From assembly GCF_027912495.1 (NCBI RefSeq), contig NZ_CP115463.1, positions 3,918,501 to 3,982,500 of the forward strand: a stretch of DNA of 64,000 bases, written 5' to 3'. The position numbers and the translations under genes are program-made. Source of the DNA: Caulobacter sp. NIBR1757 (GTDB lineage: Bacteria; Pseudomonadota; Alphaproteobacteria; Caulobacterales; Caulobacteraceae). Positions within the stretch are counted from its first letter, which is position 1. Each line of letters begins with the position of its first letter. The notes beneath the pieces are model-generated. The model was not told the DNA's origin. It did no database searches and saw only the letters and a list, made by a program, of their open reading frames with translations. Shown piece after piece: positions 17,642 to 25,075 of the stretch.

Positions 17642-18003
17642 TCGACCACCTCCAGGTCGTTGTCGCCGCTGTCACTGATCCTCTGCCGCAGGGTCCGTGT
17701 CAGGATGATGCAGCCGCGCGAGGCGTCGCTCGCGGCGTTGTCGCCATGGATCATGAAGGCGCTGCGACCATGCGCGTCGTGACCGACCGGGGTCAGGTCC
17801 ATGGCATGGGGCCCGACCCGGCGGCTGGTCCGGGGCGGCCCGATGCGCCAGCGCCCCCGGGGGATCGGCCCCTTGCCGCGCACCGCTTCCATGGCCGGAT
17901 TGTCACGGCCGTCGGCCAGGGCCGGGCCATCGCCGCTGTACCCCTGACCCACGAGGGCGCCGTTACGCAGCAGCCGGCCGCTGCGCTGGTGATAGGTCCA
18001 CAT
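17638..18003 (-). CDS. Phage endolysin candidate, DUF2778/Tlde1-like L,D-transpeptidase fold
   Basis: A 121-residue protein starting MWTYHQRSGRLLRNGALVGQ. It has a YkuD/DUF2778 pattern: HGDN followed by ASRGCIIL, which gives the His...Ser-x-Gly-Cys catalytic signature. Small proteins of this type cleave or remodel peptidoglycan stems, and in Caulobacterales phages they sit in the lysis cassette. It lies between the holin-like gene and the spanins, which supports an endolysin role. No signal peptide is visible, so export would need the holin. Confidence 0.7.
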   Translation of the reverse strand: MWTYHQRSGRLLRNGALVGQGYSGDGPALADGRDNPAMEAVRGKGPIPRGRWRIGPPRTSRRVGPHAMDLTPVGHDAHGRSAFMIHGDNAASDASRGCIILTRTLRQRISDSGDNDLEVVE

Positions 18004-18017
18004 GCTGTTTCGTCCTT

Positions 18018-18260
18018 TCAGGGAGGCGGAGCCGAGGGCTCGGTGGCGCTGGTTCCACGGATCAGGGCCCAGACCCCGCCGCCGAGCCCGCCGAACAGGC
18101 CGCCCAGCGACATCAGGTCGAGGCTCTGCCCGCGCAGCACCGCCACGAACGGCAAGGCCAGGCCACAGAGCAGCATCGGCAGGCTGTAGACCCGCCCGAT
18201 TGCCCATGTGCGGCCGTCAGGGCCGGTGAAGAGATCGGTCAGGAGTTTGGGGGGAGTCAT
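18018..18260 (-). CDS. Holin-like two-helix membrane protein
   Basis: An 80-residue protein with two hydrophobic segments (YSLPMLLCGLALPFVAVL and LMSLGGLFGGLGGGVWALI) and a short charged C-terminus. It starts four bases inside the end of the tail-fibre gene (ATGA) and is followed by the endolysin. Size, topology and position indicate a holin. Confidence 0.65.
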   Translation of the reverse strand: MTPPKLLTDLFTGPDGRTWAIGRVYSLPMLLCGLALPFVAVLRGQSLDLMSLGGLFGGLGGGVWALIRGTSATEPSAPPP

Positions 18261-21019
18261 TGCCGGCTCGTCCGCCAGTTCGTTATGAGCGACTTGACGG
18301 CAGTCGCCATGACCGGGTCGCCGGTGGTGGTCTCGAGATGCACGGTGTCGACTTGGAAGTAGCTGGCTTGGTTGGCGACGTTCCACATGCCCGCGTTGGC
18401 GGCGTCGTAGTGCCAGACTTGGCCGACGTGAGCGGCGGCATAGGCCTTCTGAGCGGCCCGGACGTATAGGTTGTCGCTTTCAGTGAAGCGCGCGGACGAC
18501 GGAAGGATGTCGGTCAGGAGCAGGTGTGCTCCTCGAGCCCGGATCGGGTCCCACAAGGCGGATGCGTACTCGCCTACCACTCGAGCTTTGTCAGAGGCGA
18601 CCTCATCGTAGTCATTGGTCACGCCACGCAGCAGGACGCCCGGGACAATGCCGCCTTCGAGACAAAGGTCGATGAAGACCTTGGCCCTCTCAAACTGATC
18701 CAGGAAGCCGCCGCCGGCGGCATCCTGGACAAACAGACCGGCACCATAGAGACCCTTTCCTCCGACACTTTCGATGCGCAGCAGGGCGTTCTGTTGGCCA
18801 ACGCCCATGTAGCCGCTGGCGCTCAGTGCGTAGGTCCACTCGTTGGTCGCACGGGTGTCATTGCTATCGCCAATGACCACAATTGCATCGAGGATTCCCG
18901 GCATGACGCCCGCAGCAAGAGCATACTGCTCCTTTAGCGCCTTGATGGCCTGCACCCGTTCGGCTTGGCCGATCTTGCCCTTTTTGCTCGCCTTGGCGGC
19001 GATCCTCATGTTGTTGCGGAAGCTGGACTGCGTGATGTCACGGGTACCGTTGTAGCTCCCCAACCGCTCGGCCCGCCCCGCCCAGCCTGTCGTAGCGACG
19101 CTGCGCTTGTAGAGGGGCACTTGGTCGACGCCGTACTCCTGCTCGCTGAGGCCGACACTATTCCACCAGACTTGTAGGCCTAGACCCATTCCGTTCGCGC
19201 CATGACGGCTGTTTGAGTAACCAGGCTGCGGCGCAAACTGGCCCTCCTCCGTCGAGTTACCGAAGGCAATGGCGAACGTCGTGTAGGCGGTGTTCGGCGT
19301 GAGCCCATTGTCAAAGTCCTCTCCGCACATGACGCCATATGTGCCTGCGCCTGCGCCTCCGACGAACTCCCCCAACACCAGCGTTGTCTTTCCAATGGAG
19401 TAGTCCGCAGCGGCCGGGAAAAGGGGGTTGAAGTCGATTAGGCCGTCCGTCAGCCCAGTCATCGTAAAACAATGATCCTGGTCCAAGACCACACCGCCCC
19501 CGGCCGCCGCCCCTCGGCAGACCAATGAACCCCAGTTTTGCAGGGCAAGCGGCGGCAGATCGCTGTCCGCTTGGATCAGGCGGATAGAACCGATTTTGAG
19601 GGTACACACATCGCCTGAGGTCGATGGGAGGATGCCGACCTTCTTGGCCGGATCGGCAGTGAAGGTATGGGCGAACTTTATCGCGGCACTGGCAGGGTCA
19701 GTGAAGGTCACCCCGCTCTCATCCGGAATGGCAACTATGGCGTAGTCTGCCCCTGAGGTGCCGGTGGTCTGCCCAAGTCGGTAGTTCTTGGCCCCCACGC
19801 CGCCGGTCGTCACCGCCGTGAGCTCGATCGTGTAGGACTTGCCGCTGACAAGATCGAGCGTGTCGCTACCGATAACTTCGAGCACATGGCTGGTCGCACC
19901 GAACACAGCGAGGCAGGCAGTGCCCATGCCCAGCGGACCATCCGCGCCAAAGCGAGTCAATGCAGGGTTCCCGGTGCTGCCATCAGTCCGGAGTTCGCCT
20001 GCTCCGTATGTGTTGGATAGCGCCCGCGTCGCGCCAAGCGCCGGCGGGTGGCTACGGTAGGGGATATACCTCCGGTCAGTCAGTTCGGCGTCCATAGAGA
20101 ACCAGAAGGTCCAGCCTGGCGGAAACTGCGTAGCCGCCAAGACTGAGTGCTGTGCAGTTCGGACCGCGCGAATGTCAGCGCCAAAGGGGCCAGCACCCAA
20201 GCCCAAGAATTTGGCCGATCCCCCGCTATCCTTCTTCCAGTCCATGCCTTTGCCAAAGGCTTGGTGAACACCGAACACGCCTTGGTCGGCCACGGCCCCC
20301 AGACCCGCATCATCCGTAGTGAAGTACTGGGCCGCAGCAGCTTCCCCTGCAGATTCGATCAGCCCAAGCTGCGCCTCGCCCGCCGTATTGACTGTTGATG
20401 CCGCAAGCGTCGCTTCCGCTTGTAGCTGTCCAACTGCGGCCTCGCCGGCAGTCTCAATCAGCAAGACTTGCTCTGTTCCGGCCCCCACCACCTCCGCCCC
20501 AACATCCAGCCCCGCCACCACCTCCGCCACGAACGACGCGTAGTCGCGGTCCGTTACCGGGTCGCCGGTTTCGGGGTCAAAGGTCAGGAGCATGCCCTTG
20601 CGGCGGGCGGCGTCCGGCAGGGGGCCGAGGGTGTCGCCGGGCGGGGCGACGAGGGCGCGGGCGAGGTCGCGGCGCTGGTCCTGGGCGATCAGCGTCAGGC
20701 GGTCGAGGGCCGCCTCATGGGTCTGGGCCGGGAAGGCGTCAGCGGCGATGTAGTCGGCCGGCTGCACCGGGGCGGTGTCGGTCCACAGGACCAGGGTCTC
20801 GCCGACCGCGATGGCGCGCGGCGGCGTCGCCTGGGCGCCCTCCGGTTCGCCGGCGCCCTCAACGACCAGGCCCGCGAGCGGCTCGCGCGCGCCGTCGGCG
20901 GCGATGACCACGGCTTTCACGTCGCCCGCGGCCAGCACGGGGAAGGGCAGCGGAAACGGGCCTGAGCCGCCGTCGCCGGCGTAGCTTGCGAAACGAGGGG
21001 ATGGGGCAGTGACGGTCAT
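18257..21019 (-). CDS. Tail fibre/spike with C-terminal SGNH hydrolase domain
   Basis: A 920-residue virion protein. The N-terminal ~150 residues (RFASYAGDGGSGPFPLPFPV, then DYIAADAFPAQTHEAALDRL) are the T7 gp17-like/phage tail-fibre adaptor that docks to the tail tube. An Ala-rich helical region follows (~165-225), then a beta-rich receptor-binding part. The last ~210 residues form an SGNH/GDSL esterase: GDSN at 717-720 and catalytic DTVHL with His894. It probably deacetylates or cleaves host surface polysaccharide. The middle is less GC-rich than the ends, a sign of fibre module exchange. A hairpin element precedes the gene at 21171. Confidence 0.82.
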   Translation of the reverse strand: MTVTAPSPRFASYAGDGGSGPFPLPFPVLAAGDVKAVVIAADGAREPLAGLVVEGAGEPEGAQATPPRAIAVGETLVLWTDTAPVQPADYIAADAFPAQTHEAALDRLTLIAQDQRRDLARALVAPPGDTLGPLPDAARRKGMLLTFDPETGDPVTDRDYASFVAEVVAGLDVGAEVVGAGTEQVLLIETAGEAAVGQLQAEATLAASTVNTAGEAQLGLIESAGEAAAAQYFTTDDAGLGAVADQGVFGVHQAFGKGMDWKKDSGGSAKFLGLGAGPFGADIRAVRTAQHSVLAATQFPPGWTFWFSMDAELTDRRYIPYRSHPPALGATRALSNTYGAGELRTDGSTGNPALTRFGADGPLGMGTACLAVFGATSHVLEVIGSDTLDLVSGKSYTIELTAVTTGGVGAKNYRLGQTTGTSGADYAIVAIPDESGVTFTDPASAAIKFAHTFTADPAKKVGILPSTSGDVCTLKIGSIRLIQADSDLPPLALQNWGSLVCRGAAAGGGVVLDQDHCFTMTGLTDGLIDFNPLFPAAADYSIGKTTLVLGEFVGGAGAGTYGVMCGEDFDNGLTPNTAYTTFAIAFGNSTEEGQFAPQPGYSNSRHGANGMGLGLQVWWNSVGLSEQEYGVDQVPLYKRSVATTGWAGRAERLGSYNGTRDITQSSFRNNMRIAAKASKKGKIGQAERVQAIKALKEQYALAAGVMPGILDAIVVIGDSNDTRATNEWTYALSASGYMGVGQQNALLRIESVGGKGLYGAGLFVQDAAGGGFLDQFERAKVFIDLCLEGGIVPGVLLRGVTNDYDEVASDKARVVGEYASALWDPIRARGAHLLLTDILPSSARFTESDNLYVRAAQKAYAAAHVGQVWHYDAANAGMWNVANQASYFQVDTVHLETTTGDPVMATAVKSLITNWRTSRQ

Positions 21020-21170
21020 GCGGCTCCCTTTGGAGGCGGGCGCGATCCGGCGGCCGCCGCAAGCGGGCGCGCCGCCGGGACGGCGGTTGTCGGATGAGGA
21101 TGGGGATGGCGACTTCTCCGCCGGCGCCGGTGCGGCGCTGGCGGGTTCGACAGGCCCCGGGGAAACGGGT

Positions 21171-21204
21171 GCCGCTTATCGAAGCGGCAAAACCATTATC
21201 GCAT
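21171..21204 (-). promoter_or_regulatory. Virion-module repeat element, copy E (before the tail fibre)
   Basis: Read on the minus strand: GCGATAATGG, TTTTG, then hairpin CCGCTT-CGAT-AAGCGG. It is one of five copies in the module (others at 29801, 31004, 32793 and 33049). It lies ~150 bases before the fibre gene. Likely a promoter plus 5'-UTR hairpin for the fibre/lysis unit. Confidence 0.6.
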
Positions 21205-21253
21205 GGCGGCGGGGCAAAGCCCCAATCTTGCGGCGCCGGCCGTCAGCCCGCAC

Positions 21254-21796
21254 TCAACGCCGGGCGGGGTCGATCAGGCGGTAGCGCCCCTTGACGCTGA
21301 CGTCACAGAGCTCGGCGATATTGTCCTCGACGACCCGCGCCCCGCCGGGGGTCAACTCGACCACCTCGCGCAGGCCGGAGGGGGGCGATCCGCCGGACCA
21401 GCGAGTTTGGCCATCGACGATGACTCCCTCGATACGGCCGCCGCGCGCCATCGTCCCCTCAACCCGGACGTAACAGCCTGCGCGGGTCGCGGCGCCGTCG
21501 TCACGGCCGCTGACGCTGAACTCAAGGCGCCAGAGCGAGCCGTTGGAGGCCAGGGTGAAACTGGCGCCGGCGCTATCGCGCCCCAGCTGCTCGTAGGACG
21601 CCACCGGTTGGAGCCGATCAATATCGTAGAGCTCGTCCGAGACCGGGTATTCCTTCCGATCCGGCGTCGCCGGCGCGGAAGCGACGTCCTGCGCCCGCGC
21701 GGCGCCGGCCTTCGAGCACCCGATGACGACCATGCCCCCCGCCAGGATCGGGCAGAGAACAGCGGAAACCAGGAAGGCGACACGGGTGGCGGCCAC
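21254..21796 (-). CDS. Putative lipoprotein inside the virion module (moron-like)
   Basis: A 180-residue protein from a GTG start. The N-terminal hydrophobic segment ends in VVIGC, a possible lipobox (Cys27). The rest is soluble with several beta segments (ASFTLASNGSLWRLEFSVSG) and paired cysteines. I do not recognise a family. It sits between internal virion lysozyme and tail fibre in a phage cluster, so it may be a moron or superinfection-exclusion lipoprotein. That role is inferred from position only. Confidence 0.6.
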   Translation of the reverse strand: MAATRVAFLVSAVLCPILAGGMVVIGCSKAGAARAQDVASAPATPDRKEYPVSDELYDIDRLQPVASYEQLGRDSAGASFTLASNGSLWRLEFSVSGRDDGAATRAGCYVRVEGTMARGGRIEGVIVDGQTRWSGGSPPSGLREVVELTPGGARVVEDNIAELCDVSVKGRYRLIDPARR

Positions 21797-21887
21797 GGCG
21801 GAACCCCGGGCGAGACAACGTCCCGAATGGACCGACCGCCTGAGAACAAAGTGAAAACAACCACGGCCTGAATGTCAAGCTTCGCGT

Positions 21888-24128
21888 TTAGCGAAGCCCG
21901 GTTTCAAGCCTGTGAGCGGCCAGCGCGTCGGCCGCCTCCGCCTTGAACCGGGCCAGCAGCCCCTTCTTGAGGTGAGTCTTTCCGGGGAAGTAGGCCAGGC
22001 CGCCCTGGCCGTCCGCCTTTCCGCGTTCCTTGTAGATTTCCGCGATGAGCGCTTCCTGCGCCCGGGCCCGTTGGGTCGCGCGGTCCTTTTCGGGAAGAGA
22101 CGCCAGGCCCTTCATTGTCTCCAGGAACCCGGATTTGGCGATGGCCGCCTTCAGGACGGCGGGTGCGCCCTTGACGCCATGATGGACCCGGGTCGACCAC
22201 AGGACGTCCTGCATGGCGTAGGAATCCTGGCCGATATCGATGCCGTAGTCCCGCTTCATGCCGGCGATGAAGGGGTCATAGTGACCGCGCCTGAAATAGT
22301 CGCGCTGCGCCCTGCCGAACCCCTCTGGGTCCCGCGCCGCGGCCGCCTTCCAGGCGGCGTCATACTCCGGTGTGCCAACCCCGGGACGGGCCGCGAAGAG
22401 GTCGGCGAAGCCGGTGGCCTCCGGCGAGCGGACAAAGTCCCGGGCCGTATCCTTGGTGAACTGATAGAGGCCATAGGAGGCCACGTCGCCTGTCGTCCTC
22501 TGGATATGATCGGGCCCGCGCTTGCCGACTTCGTAGAGGCGGGACATGTCGCCAAGCGCCGGGTTGATGGGATCGCGGAAGTGAGGACCCTGGGATTCGG
22601 GCGCGGGGGCCGCATCCTCTTTCACGTCACTGAAGTTCTCCCGCCGGTAGGTCTGCTCTTCGGGCGACATCATGCCCGCCTTGTGAGACAGGGCGCCCAG
22701 TCGCCGCTCCCGGAACTGCTGGGCCTCATAGTTGGTGACCACCTCGAAGTCGCCCTTGCCGGCCTGAAGCGAGAGTCCCGGCCGGGCGCGGATTCGAGGC
22801 CGCACGACCTGGCCCGTCTTGGCGTCGACGATCAGGCCGTCGTCGAATGGCCTCTTCGACAGGGCCAGGTTCACCGCCTTGTCCTGCGCTGTCAGCAGAG
22901 TCTGGCGATCGTTGTCACCGAAACCCCAGGACAGGCCGGGGTCAGCCGCGGGCTGGAAAGCGGCCCGGACGAGCAGGGACTCTCCCGTTTCCCCCGGCGC
23001 AAGGTTCGCCCTGACCAACAACGGTCCTTCAGCGGCCAGGGGCATCGTCTGGTCGAGGCGATCCCTGACCTGTTGCTGCTGCTCCGAGGACAGGCGCCTC
23101 CAGACCCCCGACGGAAGATCGGTCCAGGTTCGGACCTCACCGCTGTCGAGCAGGGGGCTCACAGCGTTCCAGGCCGCCTCGTCCCGCGCCGTCCGCCGCG
23201 CCAGCGCCACCCGGATTTCGCCGATCGCGGCGCCGGCATAGAGGTCGGCATCCTCACCACCGGCGGAAAGCACCCGCCGCAGAAACGCCTCCGGTTCGTC
23301 CGCCAGTCGCTCATGCTCGGCCGCCATGGCTGCGACTTCGCCGCGCACCTGGCGACGGCGGATTTCCAGGGATATGTCGTCGGCCAGCCGCGACCGCTCG
23401 GCGTCACCGATCATGGGCTCATCCTGAAGGAGGCCCGCCGCCCTCTGGGGATCGGCGGCGAGCACGGTTTCGATGCGCTGCACCTTGGCTTGCGAAACCA
23501 GCTCCCGCTGCGCCGCCTGGATCTCGGCCTGCCCGGCCCCGCTCTCGCGCAGGCGGGCGGCCAACTCGCCGCTCGCGGAGCCCAGGGCCGCCATAGCCTG
23601 CTCCGGCGCCGCTTCGATCAAGACGTGGTACTCATCAACACCAAGCGCTTGACGCTCCAGTGACACCGCCCGCCTGGCCTCCTGCACCCGCTCTCCGGCC
23701 CGCGCCGCGACAGCCGCCATGAAGCCACCCTCACGCGGGAGGGTGAGCATGTCGAACACCTTTCGCGCACCGTGCGGCAGGGCCTCGGCCACCTGCTGGC
23801 GGGACTGACGGACGACCTCGGGGTCGAGGGCGTCGATATCGGCAGTCACATGATTGCGGCGCCAAGTCACGTCTCCCGCCTTGCCCAGCAGATGATCTTC
23901 GACCGCCGGCGCCGCTGGCCCGTCGGGCGGGGCTTGTGGCCCCTCCGGTCCGGCGTCTCGGGCCGGCTTCGGGATCTGCTGGATCAGGTTCAGGACCGTA
24001 CCCGCCGCTTCGGCCGCCCTGGCCAGCGTGCGCCAGTCGGACCCGTCCGGCGGTGAATAGGCGCCGGCATAGTTCAGTCCGCCGACGGACGGACCGCCGC
24101 GCGGTTGGTATCTCGGTATCGTCGGCAT
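21888..24128 (-). CDS. Internal virion protein with lysozyme-like C-terminal domain
   Basis: A 746-residue protein. The first ~450 residues are helical, Ala/Glu/Arg-rich, as in virion core proteins. Residues ~520-690 form a phage lysozyme/transglycosylase-like domain: RLYEVGKRGPDHIQ, SYGLYQFTKDTA (Gln556) and YAMQDVLWSTRVHHGVKGA. In podoviruses such a protein is ejected with the DNA and opens the peptidoglycan during entry. It follows the small core protein gene (three-base gap) and precedes the fibre, as in BPP-1/T7-like gene orders. Confidence 0.78.
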   Translation of the reverse strand: MPTIPRYQPRGGPSVGGLNYAGAYSPPDGSDWRTLARAAEAAGTVLNLIQQIPKPARDAGPEGPQAPPDGPAAPAVEDHLLGKAGDVTWRRNHVTADIDALDPEVVRQSRQQVAEALPHGARKVFDMLTLPREGGFMAAVAARAGERVQEARRAVSLERQALGVDEYHVLIEAAPEQAMAALGSASGELAARLRESGAGQAEIQAAQRELVSQAKVQRIETVLAADPQRAAGLLQDEPMIGDAERSRLADDISLEIRRRQVRGEVAAMAAEHERLADEPEAFLRRVLSAGGEDADLYAGAAIGEIRVALARRTARDEAAWNAVSPLLDSGEVRTWTDLPSGVWRRLSSEQQQQVRDRLDQTMPLAAEGPLLVRANLAPGETGESLLVRAAFQPAADPGLSWGFGDNDRQTLLTAQDKAVNLALSKRPFDDGLIVDAKTGQVVRPRIRARPGLSLQAGKGDFEVVTNYEAQQFRERRLGALSHKAGMMSPEEQTYRRENFSDVKEDAAPAPESQGPHFRDPINPALGDMSRLYEVGKRGPDHIQRTTGDVASYGLYQFTKDTARDFVRSPEATGFADLFAARPGVGTPEYDAAWKAAAARDPEGFGRAQRDYFRRGHYDPFIAGMKRDYGIDIGQDSYAMQDVLWSTRVHHGVKGAPAVLKAAIAKSGFLETMKGLASLPEKDRATQRARAQEALIAEIYKERGKADGQGGLAYFPGKTHLKKGLLARFKAEAADALAAHRLETGLR

Positions 24129-24131
24129 GGC

Positions 24132-24644
24132 CTACCAGCCCCTTCCCTTACCCGTGCCCGCGCTGGTCCAGCCCAGGCCATCCAGCGGATTGCCGCTGCG
24201 CAGCGTCTCCCACTCGCGATTGATCGTAGAAAACCGCCCCAGTCCCCGCTTGCCGAACAGCTGCTGCATGCCGCTCACGCGCTCGGCGCTGAGCAGCGCC
24301 GCCTGGTTGTCGTACTCGGCCATCTTCAGCCGCCCCTCGTAGCGCTCGGTCAGGGCGTCCAGCTCGGCCAGAGCCGCGTCCTGGGCCGCGACCAGGGCGT
24401 TGGAGCCGCCAGTCCCCGTGCCGCTCTCAGCGATCGCCGCCCGTTGCGCGCCCAGCAGCTGGTCCGATTCGCGGCGCATGGCCTCCTGCCGCATGGTGCT
24501 CTGTTCGCCGACGGTTTTGGCGTTTTCCCGCGCCACCTTGGCGCTGTAGGCCCGCTCGGCCTCGCTCGCCTGCCCGTCCGCCACGCCGCCGGCGACGCCG
24601 GATACGGCGCTGACCACATTCAAGATTGAGCCTGCCCAGGACAT
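24132..24644 (-). CDS. Small internal virion (core) protein, T7 gp14-like
   Basis: A 170-residue protein. An N-terminal glycine/alanine-rich hydrophobic stretch (ILNVVSAVSGVAGGVADG) is followed by long charged helices with many Glu, Arg, Gln and Ala. This is the pattern of small core proteins that form the trans-envelope channel on DNA ejection. It overlaps the GNAT-like gene by 25 bases and precedes the large core protein. Assignment rests on composition and synteny. Confidence 0.6.
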   Translation of the reverse strand: MSWAGSILNVVSAVSGVAGGVADGQASEAERAYSAKVARENAKTVGEQSTMRQEAMRRESDQLLGAQRAAIAESGTGTGGSNALVAAQDAALAELDALTERYEGRLKMAEYDNQAALLSAERVSGMQQLFGKRGLGRFSTINREWETLRSGNPLDGLGWTSAGTGKGRGW

Positions 24645-25075
24645 GCCGCTTCCTCCTTGATGAATGCCCAGCGGTCGGCGTCGCCGCCGCTTTCGCAGAA
24701 GGCGCGCATGCGGCCTTCCAGCTCGAAGCCCAGCAGGCGCGTCCAGCGCGCCGCGGGCGCAAAATCGACCGCCGTCGTCGCCTCGATCCGGCGAAACGGC
24801 GCGGTCTCGAAATACCGGCGAACCGCCCGGGTGGCGGCCAGCATGGCGGGGCCCGCATCCTGCGCCAGCAAGGCCCAGGCTTCGCCCCGGCCGCCGCCGC
24901 GATCGATCACCCCGCCGCAGCCGATCACCCGTCCGCCCGAAATCAGCGTCCAGGCCAGCCCCGACGCCTCCAGCGCCGCCCCCGCCCCGCCGTCGATCCG
25001 CCCGCGCCAGGCGGCCTGCGCCGGCTGCAGGGTTAGGGCTTCCAGATGGGCCGCCCGAAACGGCTCAACCCTCAT
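24620..25075 (-). CDS. GNAT-fold phage protein (internal virion protein B-like)
   Basis: A 151-residue protein with an acetyltransferase-like pattern: MRVEPFRAAHLEALTLQPAQ, SGLAWTLISGGRVIGCGGVI, and a C-terminal RWTRLLGFELEGRMR segment typical of GNATs. T7-type podoviruses have a related non-catalytic protein (gp13 family) at this place. Its start overlaps the end of the tail-tube B gene. Catalytic activity is not implied. Confidence 0.65.
   Translation of the reverse strand: MRVEPFRAAHLEALTLQPAQAAWRGRIDGGAGAALEASGLAWTLISGGRVIGCGGVIDRGGGRGEAWALLAQDAGPAMLAATRAVRRYFETAPFRRIEATTAVDFAPAARWTRLLGFELEGRMRAFCESGGDADRWAFIKEEAACPGQAQS

Noticed and set aside
20395..20907. Open frame on the plus strand inside the tail-fibre gene
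   Set aside because: The translation is Pro/Arg/Gly low complexity, a typical shadow in GC-rich DNA, opposite a well-supported gene.
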